Source: Clostridium cadaveris
Lineage (GTDB): Bacteria; Bacillota; Clostridia; Clostridiales; Clostridiaceae
DNA: 64,000 nt
Assembly: GCF_020911725.1 (NCBI RefSeq)
Contig: NZ_CP076620.1
Span: 1,740,501 to 1,804,500, forward strand
Direction of reading: 5' to 3'
Part shown: positions 45,791 to 55,499 of the stretch, piece by piece
Numbering within the stretch: position 1 is the stretch's first letter
How the letters are laid out: each line of letters begins with the position of its first letter
The notes under the pieces: generated by a model
What the model saw: only the letters and a program-made list of their open reading frames with translations
What the model was told of the DNA's origin: nothing
Databases searched by the model: none
Made by a program: the position numbers and the translations under genes

Positions 45791-46523
45791 TCTTGGCAAC
45801 TCCTTCTATATATATCTTGTCAAAATTAAGTGGTTGTAGTACTGTTACTTCTTTTTCCTTCATAAGTTCTAGAACTGCTAAAAATGTCACTATTACTTCC
45901 ATTTTACAGCTACATATAGATTCTAGATCTGAGAATTTTAACTTTCTTTTTTTCATAAGAATATTTCTAACTTCAATTAACTTATCTTCAAGTTTAAACT
46001 TATCAATAGGAATTTGTCTTTCTATAACATTAGTCTTGTTTATTTTATTTGTATATATGTTCATAAGATTATTAAATATATTATATAGTTCAAGCATTGT
46101 CAAATTCTTCAATAATTCGCTATTATCTTTTGGAAGAGTATCTTCAATGATTTCTGGCTTTTTACAGAAAACATATCCATCATCTCCACGTCTTTCTAAT
46201 AATAAGTTTGATAAACTCTTATATTTTTTATACTCTATAAGCTTTTCCATAAGGAATTTTCTTGGGTCTTCTTCCTCTTCTTCAATTTTAGGCTTGGGTA
46301 AGAGCATCTTTGACTTTATTTCCAAAAGTGTAGCTGCCATAACTATAAATTCCGAGGTAAGTTCTAGATCCATTTCCTTCATGCTTTTTAAATACTCTAT
46401 ATATTGGTTAGTGATATCATAAATTTTAATATCATAAATATTCATCTTATTTTTCTTAATAAGATGAAGCAATAAGTCAAAAGGTCCTTCAAAGTTTTGA
46501 AGTTTTATATTTAAATTTGACAC
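45768..46523 (-). CDS. scpA: Segregation and condensation protein A
   Basis: A 251-residue kleisin, the bridging subunit of the Smc-ScpAB condensin. The N-terminal FEGPFDLLLHLIKKNKMNIY near residue 11 binds the Smc neck, and the C-terminal winged helix (about 175-245) binds the Smc head. It starts with GTG. Two D,D-carboxypeptidase genes flank the scpAB pair on this strand. Confidence 0.95.
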   Translation of the reverse strand: MSNLNIKLQNFEGPFDLLLHLIKKNKMNIYDIKIYDITNQYIEYLKSMKEMDLELTSEFIVMAATLLEIKSKMLLPKPKIEEEEEDPRKFLMEKLIEYKKYKSLSNLLLERRGDDGYVFCKKPEIIEDTLPKDNSELLKNLTMLELYNIFNNLMNIYTNKINKTNVIERQIPIDKFKLEDKLIEVRNILMKKRKLKFSDLESICSCKMEVIVTFLAVLELMKEKEVTVLQPLNFDKIYIEGVAKNEYDVTV

Positions 46524-46592
46524 TGTTTTCGTTCACCTACTTTATTAACATTAAATCTCATAGATATAATATCAATTATATCATAAAGACGC

Positions 46593-46629
46593 AATAATGA
46601 GTCCTGCTATAATAACAGGACTCATTATT
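46593..46629 (-). terminator. Terminator after the second D,D-carboxypeptidase
   Basis: AATAATGAGTCCTG pairs perfectly with CAGGACTCATTATT across a nine-base loop, ending at the gene's stop region. It separates that gene from scpA. Confidence 0.75.
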
Positions 46630-47811
46630 TTAAATTGCACCTTTTAAAAGGTTCTTTATATTGTACTTCATATTATCAAAGAAAGTTCCCTTTTTGACAT
46701 CTCTGTCACTGTATATTTTAACTTCTCCAATTAAATTTTCTCCAGAGTAATATTTGCAAGTACCTATAATTTCTCCTTCTTTAAATGACTTTTTATTTTC
46801 ATCTAATATTAACTGAGGAGTTATTTCTACTTCTTTGCCTTTTGATAATGTTACACTTAAATCTTCCGCAGCTTTAGCTATGAAAAATTTATCTTTATAT
46901 CTGTCTAAGAATATTTTTTCTACATCATCATCTTTAGATACTATCTTTTTACTGTAGAATTTAGAAAATCCATAGTTCATAAGCATGCTGGCATCTCTAT
47001 TTCTTATCTTATAGCTAGGAGCTCCCATAATTACAGCTAGAACTCTAACCCCTTCTCTAACTGATGTAGCTGATATACAATATTTAGCTTCTTCTGTATA
47101 GCCTGTTTTTAAACCATCACATCCCTTAAAGAATCTAACAAGTTTATTATGATTTACAAGCTCTATAGGACTCTTTCTTCCTTCTGATATTGTCTCCATA
47201 TATGTACCTGTGTATTTTAATATAGTAGGATGCTTTAAAAGTTCCCTTGACATTATAGATATATCATTTGCAGTTGATACGTGTCCTTCTGCAGGAAGTC
47301 CATTACAATTTTTAAATGTTGTATCATTCATACCTAGCTCTTTAGCTCTAGTGTTCATCATTACAACGAAGGCATCTTCACTACCCCCTAAGTATTCTGC
47401 TAATGCAACAGCAGCATCATTTCCTGATGCTATACCAACACCTTTTAATAGTTCTTCTACAGTTCTTACTTCTCCAGTATCAAGAAGCATTGTGCTTCCA
47501 CCCATCTTTTTTGCATTTTCACTGCAGGTAACTTTATCTGAAAGCTTAATTTTACCGCTATCAACAGCCTCCATAGTTAAAAGCATTGTCATAACTTTTG
47601 TAACTGAAGCAGGTGCAAACTTTTCTTTAGAATTTTTTTCGTAAAGAACCTCACCACTTGTAGGTTCTAAGAGTATAGCAGACTTAGCCTCTACATCTAG
47701 TCCTTTACTTTCCTCTGCTTTCGCTATAACATTTCCAGCTGATCCTATAATAGAAAAAGATAATATTCCAGCTAGTATAGATGATATTATTTTTTTATTT
47801 TTTGTATTCAT
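46630..47811 (-). CDS. dacF: D-alanyl-D-alanine carboxypeptidase DacF-like, second copy
   Basis: A 393-residue S11 peptidase. A signal peptide (residues 1-30) is followed by the SxxK motif in ASVTK near residue 67, SGN in ASGNDAA near residue 126 and KTG in LKTGYTEEA near residue 230. A C-terminal PBP5-type beta domain (about 280-370) and a short amphipathic tail are present, the membrane anchor of this family. It lies directly downstream of pdp in the transcript, and Bacillus dacF is also near pyrimidine/purine phosphorylase genes and spoII genes. Sporulation-specific expression is inference. Confidence 0.9.
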   Translation of the reverse strand: MNTKNKKIISSILAGILSFSIIGSAGNVIAKAEESKGLDVEAKSAILLEPTSGEVLYEKNSKEKFAPASVTKVMTMLLTMEAVDSGKIKLSDKVTCSENAKKMGGSTMLLDTGEVRTVEELLKGVGIASGNDAAVALAEYLGGSEDAFVVMMNTRAKELGMNDTTFKNCNGLPAEGHVSTANDISIMSRELLKHPTILKYTGTYMETISEGRKSPIELVNHNKLVRFFKGCDGLKTGYTEEAKYCISATSVREGVRVLAVIMGAPSYKIRNRDASMLMNYGFSKFYSKKIVSKDDDVEKIFLDRYKDKFFIAKAAEDLSVTLSKGKEVEITPQLILDENKKSFKEGEIIGTCKYYSGENLIGEVKIYSDRDVKKGTFFDNMKYNIKNLLKGAI

Positions 47812-47862
47812 ACATACCCTCCTTTCAAATATATCTTTTCCCATTTCATTTAAATTATCACT

Positions 47863-47909
47863 AAAAAAATAAAATCCTGACAGAATAGTATTATATTCTA
47901 TCAGGATTT
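47863..47909 (-). terminator. Terminator after pdp
   Basis: AAATCCTGACAGAATA pairs with TATTCTATCAGGATTT (one G-T) across a six-base loop. A TTATTTTTTTAG run follows on the - strand. Confidence 0.85.
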
Positions 47910-47918
47910 TTATTTTTA

Positions 47919-49226
47919 TTATTTTGTAACTACTTCATATATTAATGGAATATTATCTTCATAGTCCTTCTCTATAACGTAGCTCTCAAGTATTTTAGCT
48001 TTCGCTTTTTCTGCCTTTTCCATATCATTAGCATGTATGTATGCTATTACATCACCCTTTGATACTTTTTCTCCTCTTTTTTTATTAAGAACTAACCCTA
48101 CTGCTAAATCTATAGTACTTTCTTTGGTAGCTCTTCCTGCTCCTAATTCCATAGCTATAATACCTATATTTTGAGAATGTATTTTGCATACAACACCGTC
48201 TCTGTCACTTTCAACAGGTATTACATATTTAGCATGTGGGAATAATGATGTATCATCTATAGGGCTTATGTCTCCTCCTTGAGCTACAACAAATTCTTTT
48301 AGCTTATTTAATGCTTTACCAGATTCTATAGTTTCCATTAGCATCTGTCTAGCTTCATTTTTATCTTTAGCTTTTTCAGCTAATACAACCATTTCACTTC
48401 CTAAAGTCATGCATAGTTCTAATAGATCTTTTGGTCCATTTCCTTTTAAAGTTTCTATGGCTTCTTCAACCTCTAAAGCGTTTCCAATAGCTTTTCCTAA
48501 AGGCTGATCCATATCAGAAATAACAGCAACTGTGTTTCTCTTTAAATTGCGTCCTATTGAAACCATTTCTTTTGCTAAATGAAGAGCATCCTCTTTAGTT
48601 TTCATAAAAGCTCCTTCTCCAACTTTTACATCTAAAACTATTGCATCTGCACCAGCTGCTATCTTCTTGCTCATTATACTTGAAGCAATAAGAGAAATAT
48701 TATCTACTGTTCCTGTAACGTCTCTTAGTGCATATAACTTTTTATCTGCAGGAGCTAAATCACCTGTTTGACCTCCTACTGCAAGTTTTATATTGTTTAC
48801 ATTTCTTATAAATTTTTCTTCAGGCATTTCTACTGAAAATCCTTTAAATGACTCAAGCTTATCAATAGTTCCTCCAGTATGGCCAAGACCTCTTCCAGAC
48901 ATTTTTGCAACTGGAATTCCTAATGATGCTACCATTGGTCCAAGTACTAAAGTTGTTGTATCACCTACACCACCTGTACTATGCTTATCAACTTTTATTC
49001 CTTCTATATCCTTTAAGCTTAATATGTCTCCAGAGTTCACCATAGCCATAGTAAGGTCTGCAGTTTCTCTACTATTCATTTTTTGAAAATATATAGCCAT
49101 TAAAAGTGATGACACCTGGTAATCTGGAATTTCTCCCTTGGTATATCCATCAACAAAGAAATTTATCTCTTCCTTGGAAAGTTCTTCTCCATTTCTCTTT
49201 TTCAAAATTAAATCATACATTCTCAT
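47919..49226 (-). CDS. pdp: Pyrimidine-nucleoside phosphorylase
   Basis: A 435-residue thymidine/pyrimidine-nucleoside phosphorylase family II enzyme that splits uridine and thymidine with phosphate. Signature [17 protein letters not shown] lies near residue 110, and the phosphate-binding [13 protein letters not shown] near residue 79; the C-terminal alpha/beta domain starts near residue 335. The ATG at 49226 is ten bases from GAGGAG; other ATGs nearby are less well spaced. It sits between the Xer-like gene and dacF, as drm/punA do in Bacillus. Confidence 0.94.
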   Translation of the reverse strand: MRMYDLILKKRNGEELSKEEINFFVDGYTKGEIPDYQVSSLLMAIYFQKMNSRETADLTMAMVNSGDILSLKDIEGIKVDKHSTGGVGDTTTLVLGPMVASLGIPVAKMSGRGLGHTGGTIDKLESFKGFSVEMPEEKFIRNVNNIKLAVGGQTGDLAPADKKLYALRDVTGTVDNISLIASSIMSKKIAAGADAIVLDVKVGEGAFMKTKEDALHLAKEMVSIGRNLKRNTVAVISDMDQPLGKAIGNALEVEEAIETLKGNGPKDLLELCMTLGSEMVVLAEKAKDKNEARQMLMETIESGKALNKLKEFVVAQGGDISPIDDTSLFPHAKYVIPVESDRDGVVCKIHSQNIGIIAMELGAGRATKESTIDLAVGLVLNKKRGEKVSKGDVIAYIHANDMEKAEKAKAKILESYVIEKDYEDNIPLIYEVVTK

Positions 49227-49326
49227 AAGTAAACATCTCCTCATTAAAGTTCTATTAATATAGTAAAATTTATAAATGTATTTTTAACTTTATGCGAAGT
49301 TTATATAACTTTCACATAGATAGTTT

Positions 49327-50205
49327 TTACGCACGAGGATGAGCATTTTTGTATACCTCAGCTAATTTATTCTTTTTAGTGATACTAGAATATATTTGAG
49401 TAGCTGATAAATCCACATGACCTAGCAATTCCTGAACAGATTTAATGTCAGCTCCATTCTCTAAAAGATGGACTGCGAAAGAATGTCTTAAGGTATATAA
49501 ATTTACATGTTTATCTAAATGTGCTTCCTCAACATATTCCTTTACTATCTTCCAAAAACCCTGCCTAGTCATTTTATGTCCTCTAGAATTAAAAAATAAT
49601 AGATTGTTATCTGGTACTACATATAAATTTCTAGATTCTAAATATTTTTCAATACATCTTACTGCTACTGATCCTAAAGGAATCACTCGTTCTTTGTCTT
49701 TAGTGCCCTTGCACTTTATATAATTCATTTTTAAATTGATATCAAATATAGTTAAATTTATAAGTTCTGTAACTTTCATTCCGGTAGCATACATAAGCTC
49801 TAGCATAGCCTTATCTCTGATACCCTTTTCAGTATCTAGATCAGGCATGGATAAAAGCTTCTCTACTTCTTCTATAGTAAGAGTTTCTGGAAGGTTTCTC
49901 TCAACCTTTGGTAAGTCATAGCTTATTACAGGCGAACTATCAATAATTCCCTTTTTATAAAGGTACTTATAAAACCCCCTTATAGTAACTATATTTCTAT
50001 TTATAGAAGAATTTGAGATTTTTTCTCTTAATAAATTTTGAATAAATGCCATAATAGTTATATCATCTGCTTCTTTTAAATCTTCATCTTTCTCTTTGAT
50101 AAAAGAAACATACTTATTCAAATCTCTTTTATAAGATTCTATGGTACTCTCGGAAAGCTTTTTCTTTTTAAGGTAAGTAATATAACCTAATACTATATCC
50201 TCCAT
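49327..50205 (-). CDS. xerD: XerD-like tyrosine recombinase with altered catalytic residues
   Basis: A 292-residue Xer recombinase in the chromosomal xerD position (spoIIM-xerD-nucleoside phosphorylase-dacF). The N-terminal core-binding domain (about residues 1-90) and the C-terminal catalytic domain are full length. Lys166 (CKGTKDKER), Arg240 (TLRHSF), His263 (LGHVD) and Tyr272 (ATQIYSS) are present. However, the normally invariant first arginine (GLRVSEL in XerD) is Lys144 here (TGMKVTEL), and the His of HxxR is Tyr237 (LYTLRH). The frame is intact, so this looks like an altered-site enzyme rather than a pseudogene. It may depend on a partner such as the product at 20295-21284. Confidence 0.85.
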   Translation of the reverse strand: MEDIVLGYITYLKKKKLSESTIESYKRDLNKYVSFIKEKDEDLKEADDITIMAFIQNLLREKISNSSINRNIVTIRGFYKYLYKKGIIDSSPVISYDLPKVERNLPETLTIEEVEKLLSMPDLDTEKGIRDKAMLELMYATGMKVTELINLTIFDINLKMNYIKCKGTKDKERVIPLGSVAVRCIEKYLESRNLYVVPDNNLLFFNSRGHKMTRQGFWKIVKEYVEEAHLDKHVNLYTLRHSFAVHLLENGADIKSVQELLGHVDLSATQIYSSITKKNKLAEVYKNAHPRA

Positions 50206-50310
50206 AAACTCTCTCCTACTTAATTATTATTAATGCTGTATCCTAAATAATTCGACATTTATCATAAAATCCCTTTATTCCTTTGTAATAAATAATAAAT
50301 TTATAACTTA

Positions 50311-50934
50311 TTATTTATATATTATGCTCAATAAGAAAGGAGAAAAATAGCCTTCCACTATGGCTCCTAAAGTGATTACTAATATGCTTGCAAGCATTAC
50401 ATAAGTACAAAAAGATGAATTTACTTTAGCATCTGGATAGGATTTATTTAGTTTGCCTTTTATTTTCCCCCATGCCACATTTATAGAAAATACAGAAGCA
50501 AACATTATACATGGCACGTATATAAGATTTTGTGGAACTAGCGTTAACAGTGAAAAAATCATTCCTTTAGTTCCTAAGGAGTTTATTATAACTGCCGAAC
50601 TAAATCCTAATGTAAATCCTTTTATTAAGTCTATAACAAAGATAAAAGGTATTCCTACTATAGTAAAACCTAGTATATATATAGCTCCCAATATTAAAAC
50701 ATTATTTTTTATACCTTGAAAAAGCATATATTTATTGTTTATCTCAGTACCTCCAATTTCATTTACAAAGCTTAATAAATAATTTGATAAATCGTTTTTA
50801 TATGTATCACCCATATATCTTACCACATACATACCCATTACAACACCTATAAGAACAAACATAAAAGAAACTATATAAAGAATGTAATTTTCATTTATAT
50901 GTTTTCTACAACCTTCAAGAAAATTTATTTTCAT
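50311..50934 (-). CDS. spoIIM: Stage II sporulation protein M
   Basis: A 207-residue membrane protein with about five hydrophobic segments, matching SpoIIM of the DMP peptidoglycan-remodelling complex that drives engulfment. The family motif includes NNVLILGAIYILGFTIVGIP near residue 75 and LTLVPQNLIYVPCIMFAS near residue 129. The start at 50934 follows GAGGAGGGA. It lies between spo0A and xerD, as in clostridia. A mother-cell (sigma-E) promoter is expected but I could not match one convincingly upstream. Confidence 0.93.
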   Translation of the reverse strand: MKINFLEGCRKHINENYILYIVSFMFVLIGVVMGMYVVRYMGDTYKNDLSNYLLSFVNEIGGTEINNKYMLFQGIKNNVLILGAIYILGFTIVGIPFIFVIDLIKGFTLGFSSAVIINSLGTKGMIFSLLTLVPQNLIYVPCIMFASVFSINVAWGKIKGKLNKSYPDAKVNSSFCTYVMLASILVITLGAIVEGYFSPFLLSIIYK

Positions 50935-51318
50935 ATAAAATCCCTCCTCACTATACTTATATTTATGACACAACTTAGTGAGCTATGAAAGTTTTTATTC
51001 TATAAAATAAATTTAAGATTAATCAATAAAAATAGTATGGTTAATTATACTGTAGAATTTAAATTATATCATTGCACTAATATCAATATCTTGCCTATTA
51101 CTTTAGAAAGTAAACATATTAAATTATTTAATATAAATTTTATTAATTAATAAAAAAACACTTTCTACCAATTAAAAAATTTTTCAAATTGATAAAAAGT
51201 GTCTTATTTTCTACTTTAATATTTATTAGCATCAAATACACTTTGCTATTATGAACAAAATAGATTTAACTTTTTAAATTATTTGTCCACCGTTCATTTT
51301 ACTTACTTTATTCTCCAA
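50935..51318. other. Gene-free gap between spo0A and spoIIM
   Basis: These 384 bases hold a 110-base 3' untranslated region of spo0A, its terminator, and an AT-rich region upstream of spoIIM that presumably contains its promoter. No supported reading frame was found. Confidence 0.5.
51152..51202 (-). terminator. Terminator of spo0A
   Basis: On the - strand ACACTTTTTATCAATT pairs with AATTGGTAGAAAGTGT (two G-T pairs) and is followed by TTTTTTT. It lies 117 bases past the stop codon. Confidence 0.75.
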
Positions 51319-52134
51319 TTAGCTTACCTTATTTTTAAGTCTAAGCTTGTCTGCTACCATTGCAATAAATTCACTATTAGTTGGCTTGCCTTTATCATTA
51401 TGAACAGTATATCCAAATAGCTTGTTTATAGCCTCTACTTGACCTCTGCCCCACGCTACTTCTATTGCATGCCTTATTGCTCTTTCTACTCTAGAAGCTG
51501 TTGTATTGTATTTCTTAGCTATAGAAGGGTATAATTCTTTAGTTACAGCTGATAATAGTTCCATATCTTCTACAACCATTGTTATAGCTTCTCTTAAATA
51601 CATATATCCTTTTATGTGAGCTGGAACTCCAATTTCATGAATTATATTTGTTATTTCTGCTTCCAAATCCATTGGCTCTTTCTTTGAATTAACTTTTGTG
51701 TCTTGTACAGTTCCTATAGAAACAGACTTTTTAGACTCCTCACTACTTATTGTATTGTTAAACATTTGTCTTATTCTTTGAGTAAATACTTCCATGTCAA
51801 AAGGTTTTATTACATAATAATCTGCACCTAGAGTAATTGCTCTTTGTGTTATTTTGTCTTGTCCAACTGCTGAAAGAACTATTATTCTTGGCATAGGATT
51901 TAAATTCATAGTATTTAACTTTTCTAGCACTCCTAATCCATCTAAATGAGGCATTATAATATCTAGTACTACTAAATCAGGTTTTCTTTCTTCGATTAAG
52001 CTTAATGCTTCCAAGCCATCTTTTGCTGTACCGATAACTTGTATATCCATTTGATTAAGTAAGTAATCGTTTAAAATATTGCAAAATTCCTTATTATCAT
52101 CTGCTATAAGAACTGTGATTTTGTTTTGATCCAT
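51319..52134 (-). CDS. spo0A: Master sporulation regulator Spo0A
   Basis: A 271-residue Spo0A. The receiver domain (about residues 5-125) has the acidic pocket ADDN, the phosphoacceptor Asp58 (LVVLDIIMP) and Lys110 (YVIKPFD). After a variable linker, the DNA-binding effector domain carries [18 protein letters not shown] near residue 215, the recognition helix. It controls entry into sporulation and, in clostridia, solvent and toxin genes. The start at 52134 follows TTGGAGGAGA. A sigma-H-type promoter lies upstream at 52183-52209. Confidence 0.98.
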   Translation of the reverse strand: MDQNKITVLIADDNKEFCNILNDYLLNQMDIQVIGTAKDGLEALSLIEERKPDLVVLDIIMPHLDGLGVLEKLNTMNLNPMPRIIVLSAVGQDKITQRAITLGADYYVIKPFDMEVFTQRIRQMFNNTISSEESKKSVSIGTVQDTKVNSKKEPMDLEAEITNIIHEIGVPAHIKGYMYLREAITMVVEDMELLSAVTKELYPSIAKKYNTTASRVERAIRHAIEVAWGRGQVEAINKLFGYTVHNDKGKPTNSEFIAMVADKLRLKNKVS

Positions 52135-52182
52135 AGTTATTCTCTCCTCCAATATTAAATTCCATTTCTTAACAATTAAAAT

Positions 52183-52209
52183 ATTCTATAAAAAAACCTA
52201 AATTCCTTC
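52183..52209 (-). promoter_or_regulatory. Sigma-H-type promoter of spo0A
   Basis: On the - strand GAAGGAATT (52201-52209) matches the -35 consensus RnAGGAwWW at every position, and ATAGAAT (52183-52189) matches RnnGAAT, with an 11-base spacer. Sigma-H control of spo0A is established in Bacillus and clostridia. No TGTCGAA-type Spo0A box is visible nearby. Confidence 0.75.
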
Positions 52210-52281
52210 TAAATTATTCTTTTTTGTGAAAAAATAATAAATTTATTTATTATTTTATTTTTATTTACTCTATATACGCTT

Positions 52282-52330
52282 AAAAAGCAAGAATAGCATT
52301 TTATAAAATTTTATTTGCTATTCTTGCTTT
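52282..52330 (-). terminator. Terminator after spoIVB
   Basis: AAAGCAAGAATAGCA pairs perfectly with TGCTATTCTTGCTTT across an AT-rich loop, followed on the - strand by TTAAGCG. It separates spoIVB from the spo0A promoter. Confidence 0.85.
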
Positions 52331-52361
52331 CATTTTACTATTAAATTTAGATAAATGCTAG

Positions 52362-53582
52362 TTATTTCGCTAAAATACCAGAATCTTGTATCATCCATTC
52401 AATATATATACCGTATCCTGTATCGGGTTTATTGATAAGGACATGAGTCACTGCTCCTACAATTTTGTCATTTTGGATTATAGGACTACCACTCATTCCT
52501 TGGATAATACCACCAGTTTTTTCTAATAATGTCTTGTCGGTTACTTTTATTATCATACTTTTAGGTCCTGGTTTATCTTGTACTAGCAACTTTTCTATAG
52601 ATATATCATAAAGTTGAGGTCCATTTTCATCAATAGTAGTTATTATTTGTGCTGGACCTTCTTTTATTTCATTTCTTAATCCTATTTTTAAAGGTTTATT
52701 GAAAATAGGATTTATTAAGTCTTTTTTAGTTTTTCCAAATATTCCACATTGGGTGTTATCTATAATATCTCCCATGCTCATATCTTCATCTACAAAAATC
52801 CCTTTTAATTCTCCTGGATTTCCTCTAACACCTTTTCTTACATTTATTATAGAAGATTGAACTATATTTCCTTTTCCTATATTTATTAAGGTATTTGTAT
52901 CAACATCAGTAATAGGGTGACCTAATGCAGCAAATTTTTTTGTATTTTTATCATAAAAGGTCAAGGTTCCAACACCAGCCGTAGAATCTCTAAGCCAAAG
53001 ACCTATTTTATATTTGTCATCCTTATCACATTTTATTGGAACTAACTTTTTTTCAATTTTTTCATTTTTTCTCATTATCAAAAGATCTATAGTTTTATCT
53101 TTTTCTTTATTAATTATTTTTATTAGCTCTTCTGAGCTTTTTACTTTTATACCATCAGCTTCCAATATTATGTCCCCTATATTTATTCCACATTCTTGGG
53201 CTGGACTTACTATCTTTCCATTCTCATTTTCTATATCAGAAAAAGCTACTACCAATAATCCTTCTGTGCTAATTTTTATACCTACTGGTGTTCCTCCGGG
53301 ATAAAGCTCTAAATCAGGCATATTTTTTACTTTAATTGACTTTACAGGAAGAACACCTAATAACTTTACCTCGGCCATATTGCTTTCATCATTAATGTTA
53401 ATAGTGCTGTTTGTAGCACAAGTGTTGCTATACGAAGAAAGAACATGACTCTCAATATTCTTTTCATTTGCCTTTACATATACTGTGTCTGGTAAAGTTC
53501 TTACTCCACTTACTAAAGAGCAAACGCATAGAAAAATTGGAGCTAATAATGAGGATATCTTTATAACTTTCTTATTTCTCAC
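52362..53582 (-). CDS. spoIVB: Stage IV sporulation protein B, serine peptidase
   Basis: A 406-residue SpoIVB. An N-terminal membrane anchor (about residues 7-26) is followed by a PDZ domain (about 100-180) and the S55 peptidase domain with His222 in ALGHPITDVD and the nucleophile in GMSGSPI near residue 372. It is secreted from the forespore and signals pro-sigma-K activation in Bacillus. It starts with GTG behind AAAAAGGAGGAGA. A CATAATA sequence upstream resembles a sigma-G -10, but no good -35 was found. It precedes spo0A as usual. Confidence 0.95.
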   Translation of the reverse strand: MRNKKVIKISSLLAPIFLCVCSLVSGVRTLPDTVYVKANEKNIESHVLSSYSNTCATNSTININDESNMAEVKLLGVLPVKSIKVKNMPDLELYPGGTPVGIKISTEGLLVVAFSDIENENGKIVSPAQECGINIGDIILEADGIKVKSSEELIKIINKEKDKTIDLLIMRKNEKIEKKLVPIKCDKDDKYKIGLWLRDSTAGVGTLTFYDKNTKKFAALGHPITDVDTNTLINIGKGNIVQSSIINVRKGVRGNPGELKGIFVDEDMSMGDIIDNTQCGIFGKTKKDLINPIFNKPLKIGLRNEIKEGPAQIITTIDENGPQLYDISIEKLLVQDKPGPKSMIIKVTDKTLLEKTGGIIQGMSGSPIIQNDKIVGAVTHVLINKPDTGYGIYIEWMIQDSGILAK

Positions 53583-53715
53583 ACTATCTCCTCCTTTTTA
53601 GTTTACTCTTAAATTGCCCTCATTAAAAAATTATTATGTTGTGTTTTATGTGTTATAAAAGTAAATGAAATTTATCTTTTCAAAAAAACTACCTCTTCAT
53701 TTAAATATTGTTTAT

Positions 53716-53757
53716 CAAAAAATAAATAACCATAGCTAAAATACCCATGGTTATTTT
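53716..53757 (-). terminator. Hairpin after recN
   Basis: On the - strand AAATAACCAT pairs with ATGGTTATTT across a 14-base loop and is followed by ATTTTTTG. It lies close after the recN stop. Confidence 0.7.
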
Positions 53758-53775
53758 TCCCTTAATTTATTTAAT

Positions 53776-55479
53776 TTATGTGTGTTTTTTTAATTTATTT
53801 TTTTTATTTTGTGCTAACTTTATAAGTTCTTTTGAATTTTCTAAGGTTATTTTTGTAATCTCTACTCCACCTATCATTCTTGCGATCTCTTCTTCTTTTT
53901 CTTTATGAGATAATTGAATAACATTAGTATAAGTTTTATTATCTATTACATCTTTTGCAACTTTGAAATGATAATCAGACATAGATGCTATTTGTGGAAG
54001 ATGCGTTACACAAAATACTTGGTGATCATCAGAAATTACATACATTTTTTCAGCTACACTTTGTGCTACTCTTCCACTTATTCCAGTATCAATCTCATCA
54101 AAAATTACTGTAGGAATTTCATCCTTATCTACAAAAACAGTCTTTAGAGCTAACATTATTCTAGAAAGTTCACCACCAGATACTATACGCTCCAATGGTT
54201 TTAATGGCTCGCCAGGATTTGTAGAAATTAAAAACTGAACTTTATCTTTTCCATTTTCTCTAAACTCATTTTCTACAGATATATCTATAAAAAATCGACT
54301 TTTCTCAAGACCTATGTAATTTAACTCATTTTGAATGCTTTTTGTTAAAGTCTCACTAATTTTCACTCTTTTTTCATGGAGTTTATCTGCTATTACCTGA
54401 AGTTTTTCTTCAAGTACTCCTTGCTCAATTTTGAGTTTTTCTATGATCTCTTCTCTATTAACTATCTCATTATATTCTTTAATTAAAGACTCTTTAAATT
54501 TTATTAGTTCTTCAACTGATTCTTTACCATATCTCTTTTTATATGCATCTATAGTATAAATTCTTCTATTAGTTCTCTCAAGTTCGTTTTCATCATATAC
54601 AACAGAATCTTTTATATCCCTTAATGCGGATATTATATCTTCTAAATTAAAGTAAAAATTCTCTAAGCTTTCTGCAATGGATTTAATCCTATCTAAATGC
54701 TTCTCAATAGGCTTTAATTCCTTTATAGCAACTCCTAAAGCATCATAAACTGACATAGCTTCATCAGTGCTATTGTATAATATAGAATAGCTGCTATTAA
54801 TGGAGTAGTTTATTTTTTCGGCATTGTTTAATATATTAAATCTCTCTCTTAGTTCTATCTCCTCATTAGATATAAATTTAGCTTCCTCTATATCCTTGAT
54901 TTGATATTCAAGATAATTTATTATATTTTCTCTATCACCATTCCCATTTAAATAATTAATCTTATTCTTTAGCTCCCTAAGATCATTATATTTAGCAGTA
55001 TATTCTTGTAAAGATTTTATTAAATCTAACTCTCCATAAGAATCTAAATAAAAGATGTGCTTTTCTACATCCAATAAATTTTGGTTTTCATGCTGCCCAT
55101 GTATATCTAAAAGCACTGACGACAATTCCTTTAATGTGGAAAGTATAACAGATTTATTATTAATTTTAGCAATAGTCTTACCATTTTGAAATGATTCCCT
55201 GCTTATTATTATGAGATCATCGTATTCTATGTTTTGATTTTCTAAAAATTTTTTAACTTTGCTTGTTTCAATAGTAAATACTGCTTCTACATAGGTTTTA
55301 TTTTCACCCGTTCTTATGAGATCCCTATTAAATTTGCTTCCTAGTACATAATTTATAGCATCTATCAAAATAGATTTTCCTGCACCTGTTTCTCCGGTAA
55401 GAACATTGAATCCTTTATCAAAGCATAACGACAATTTTTCAATTAATGCAAAGTTATTTATATTTAATTGAAGAAGCAT
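53776..55479 (-). CDS. recN: DNA repair protein RecN
   Basis: A 567-residue SMC-like ATPase in double-strand break repair. Walker A is GETGAGKSILIDAI near residue 29, a central coiled coil spans about residues 155-400, and the C-terminal half has the signature VSGGELSRIMLALK near residue 432 and Walker B VIFDEIDTGISG near residue 462. It starts with AGGTGGG and an ATG. The order argR-recN-spoIVB-spo0A matches Bacillus. No LexA box is visible between argR and recN. Confidence 0.96.
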   Translation of the reverse strand: MLLQLNINNFALIEKLSLCFDKGFNVLTGETGAGKSILIDAINYVLGSKFNRDLIRTGENKTYVEAVFTIETSKVKKFLENQNIEYDDLIIISRESFQNGKTIAKINNKSVILSTLKELSSVLLDIHGQHENQNLLDVEKHIFYLDSYGELDLIKSLQEYTAKYNDLRELKNKINYLNGNGDRENIINYLEYQIKDIEEAKFISNEEIELRERFNILNNAEKINYSINSSYSILYNSTDEAMSVYDALGVAIKELKPIEKHLDRIKSIAESLENFYFNLEDIISALRDIKDSVVYDENELERTNRRIYTIDAYKKRYGKESVEELIKFKESLIKEYNEIVNREEIIEKLKIEQGVLEEKLQVIADKLHEKRVKISETLTKSIQNELNYIGLEKSRFFIDISVENEFRENGKDKVQFLISTNPGEPLKPLERIVSGGELSRIMLALKTVFVDKDEIPTVIFDEIDTGISGRVAQSVAEKMYVISDDHQVFCVTHLPQIASMSDYHFKVAKDVIDNKTYTNVIQLSHKEKEEEIARMIGGVEITKITLENSKELIKLAQNKKNKLKKHT

Positions 55480-55499
55480 CTATTTCCCACCTTATTAAA

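Noticed and set aside
45775-46422. A 215-codon open frame antisense to scpA
   Set aside because: It has no ribosome site, low-complexity Ser/Ile/Leu-rich product and mirrors the scpA codons on the other strand; scpA explains the region.
53600-53680. A CATAATA element upstream of spoIVB resembling a sigma-G -10
   Set aside because: No acceptable -35 at 17-18 bases was found, so it is not listed as a promoter.
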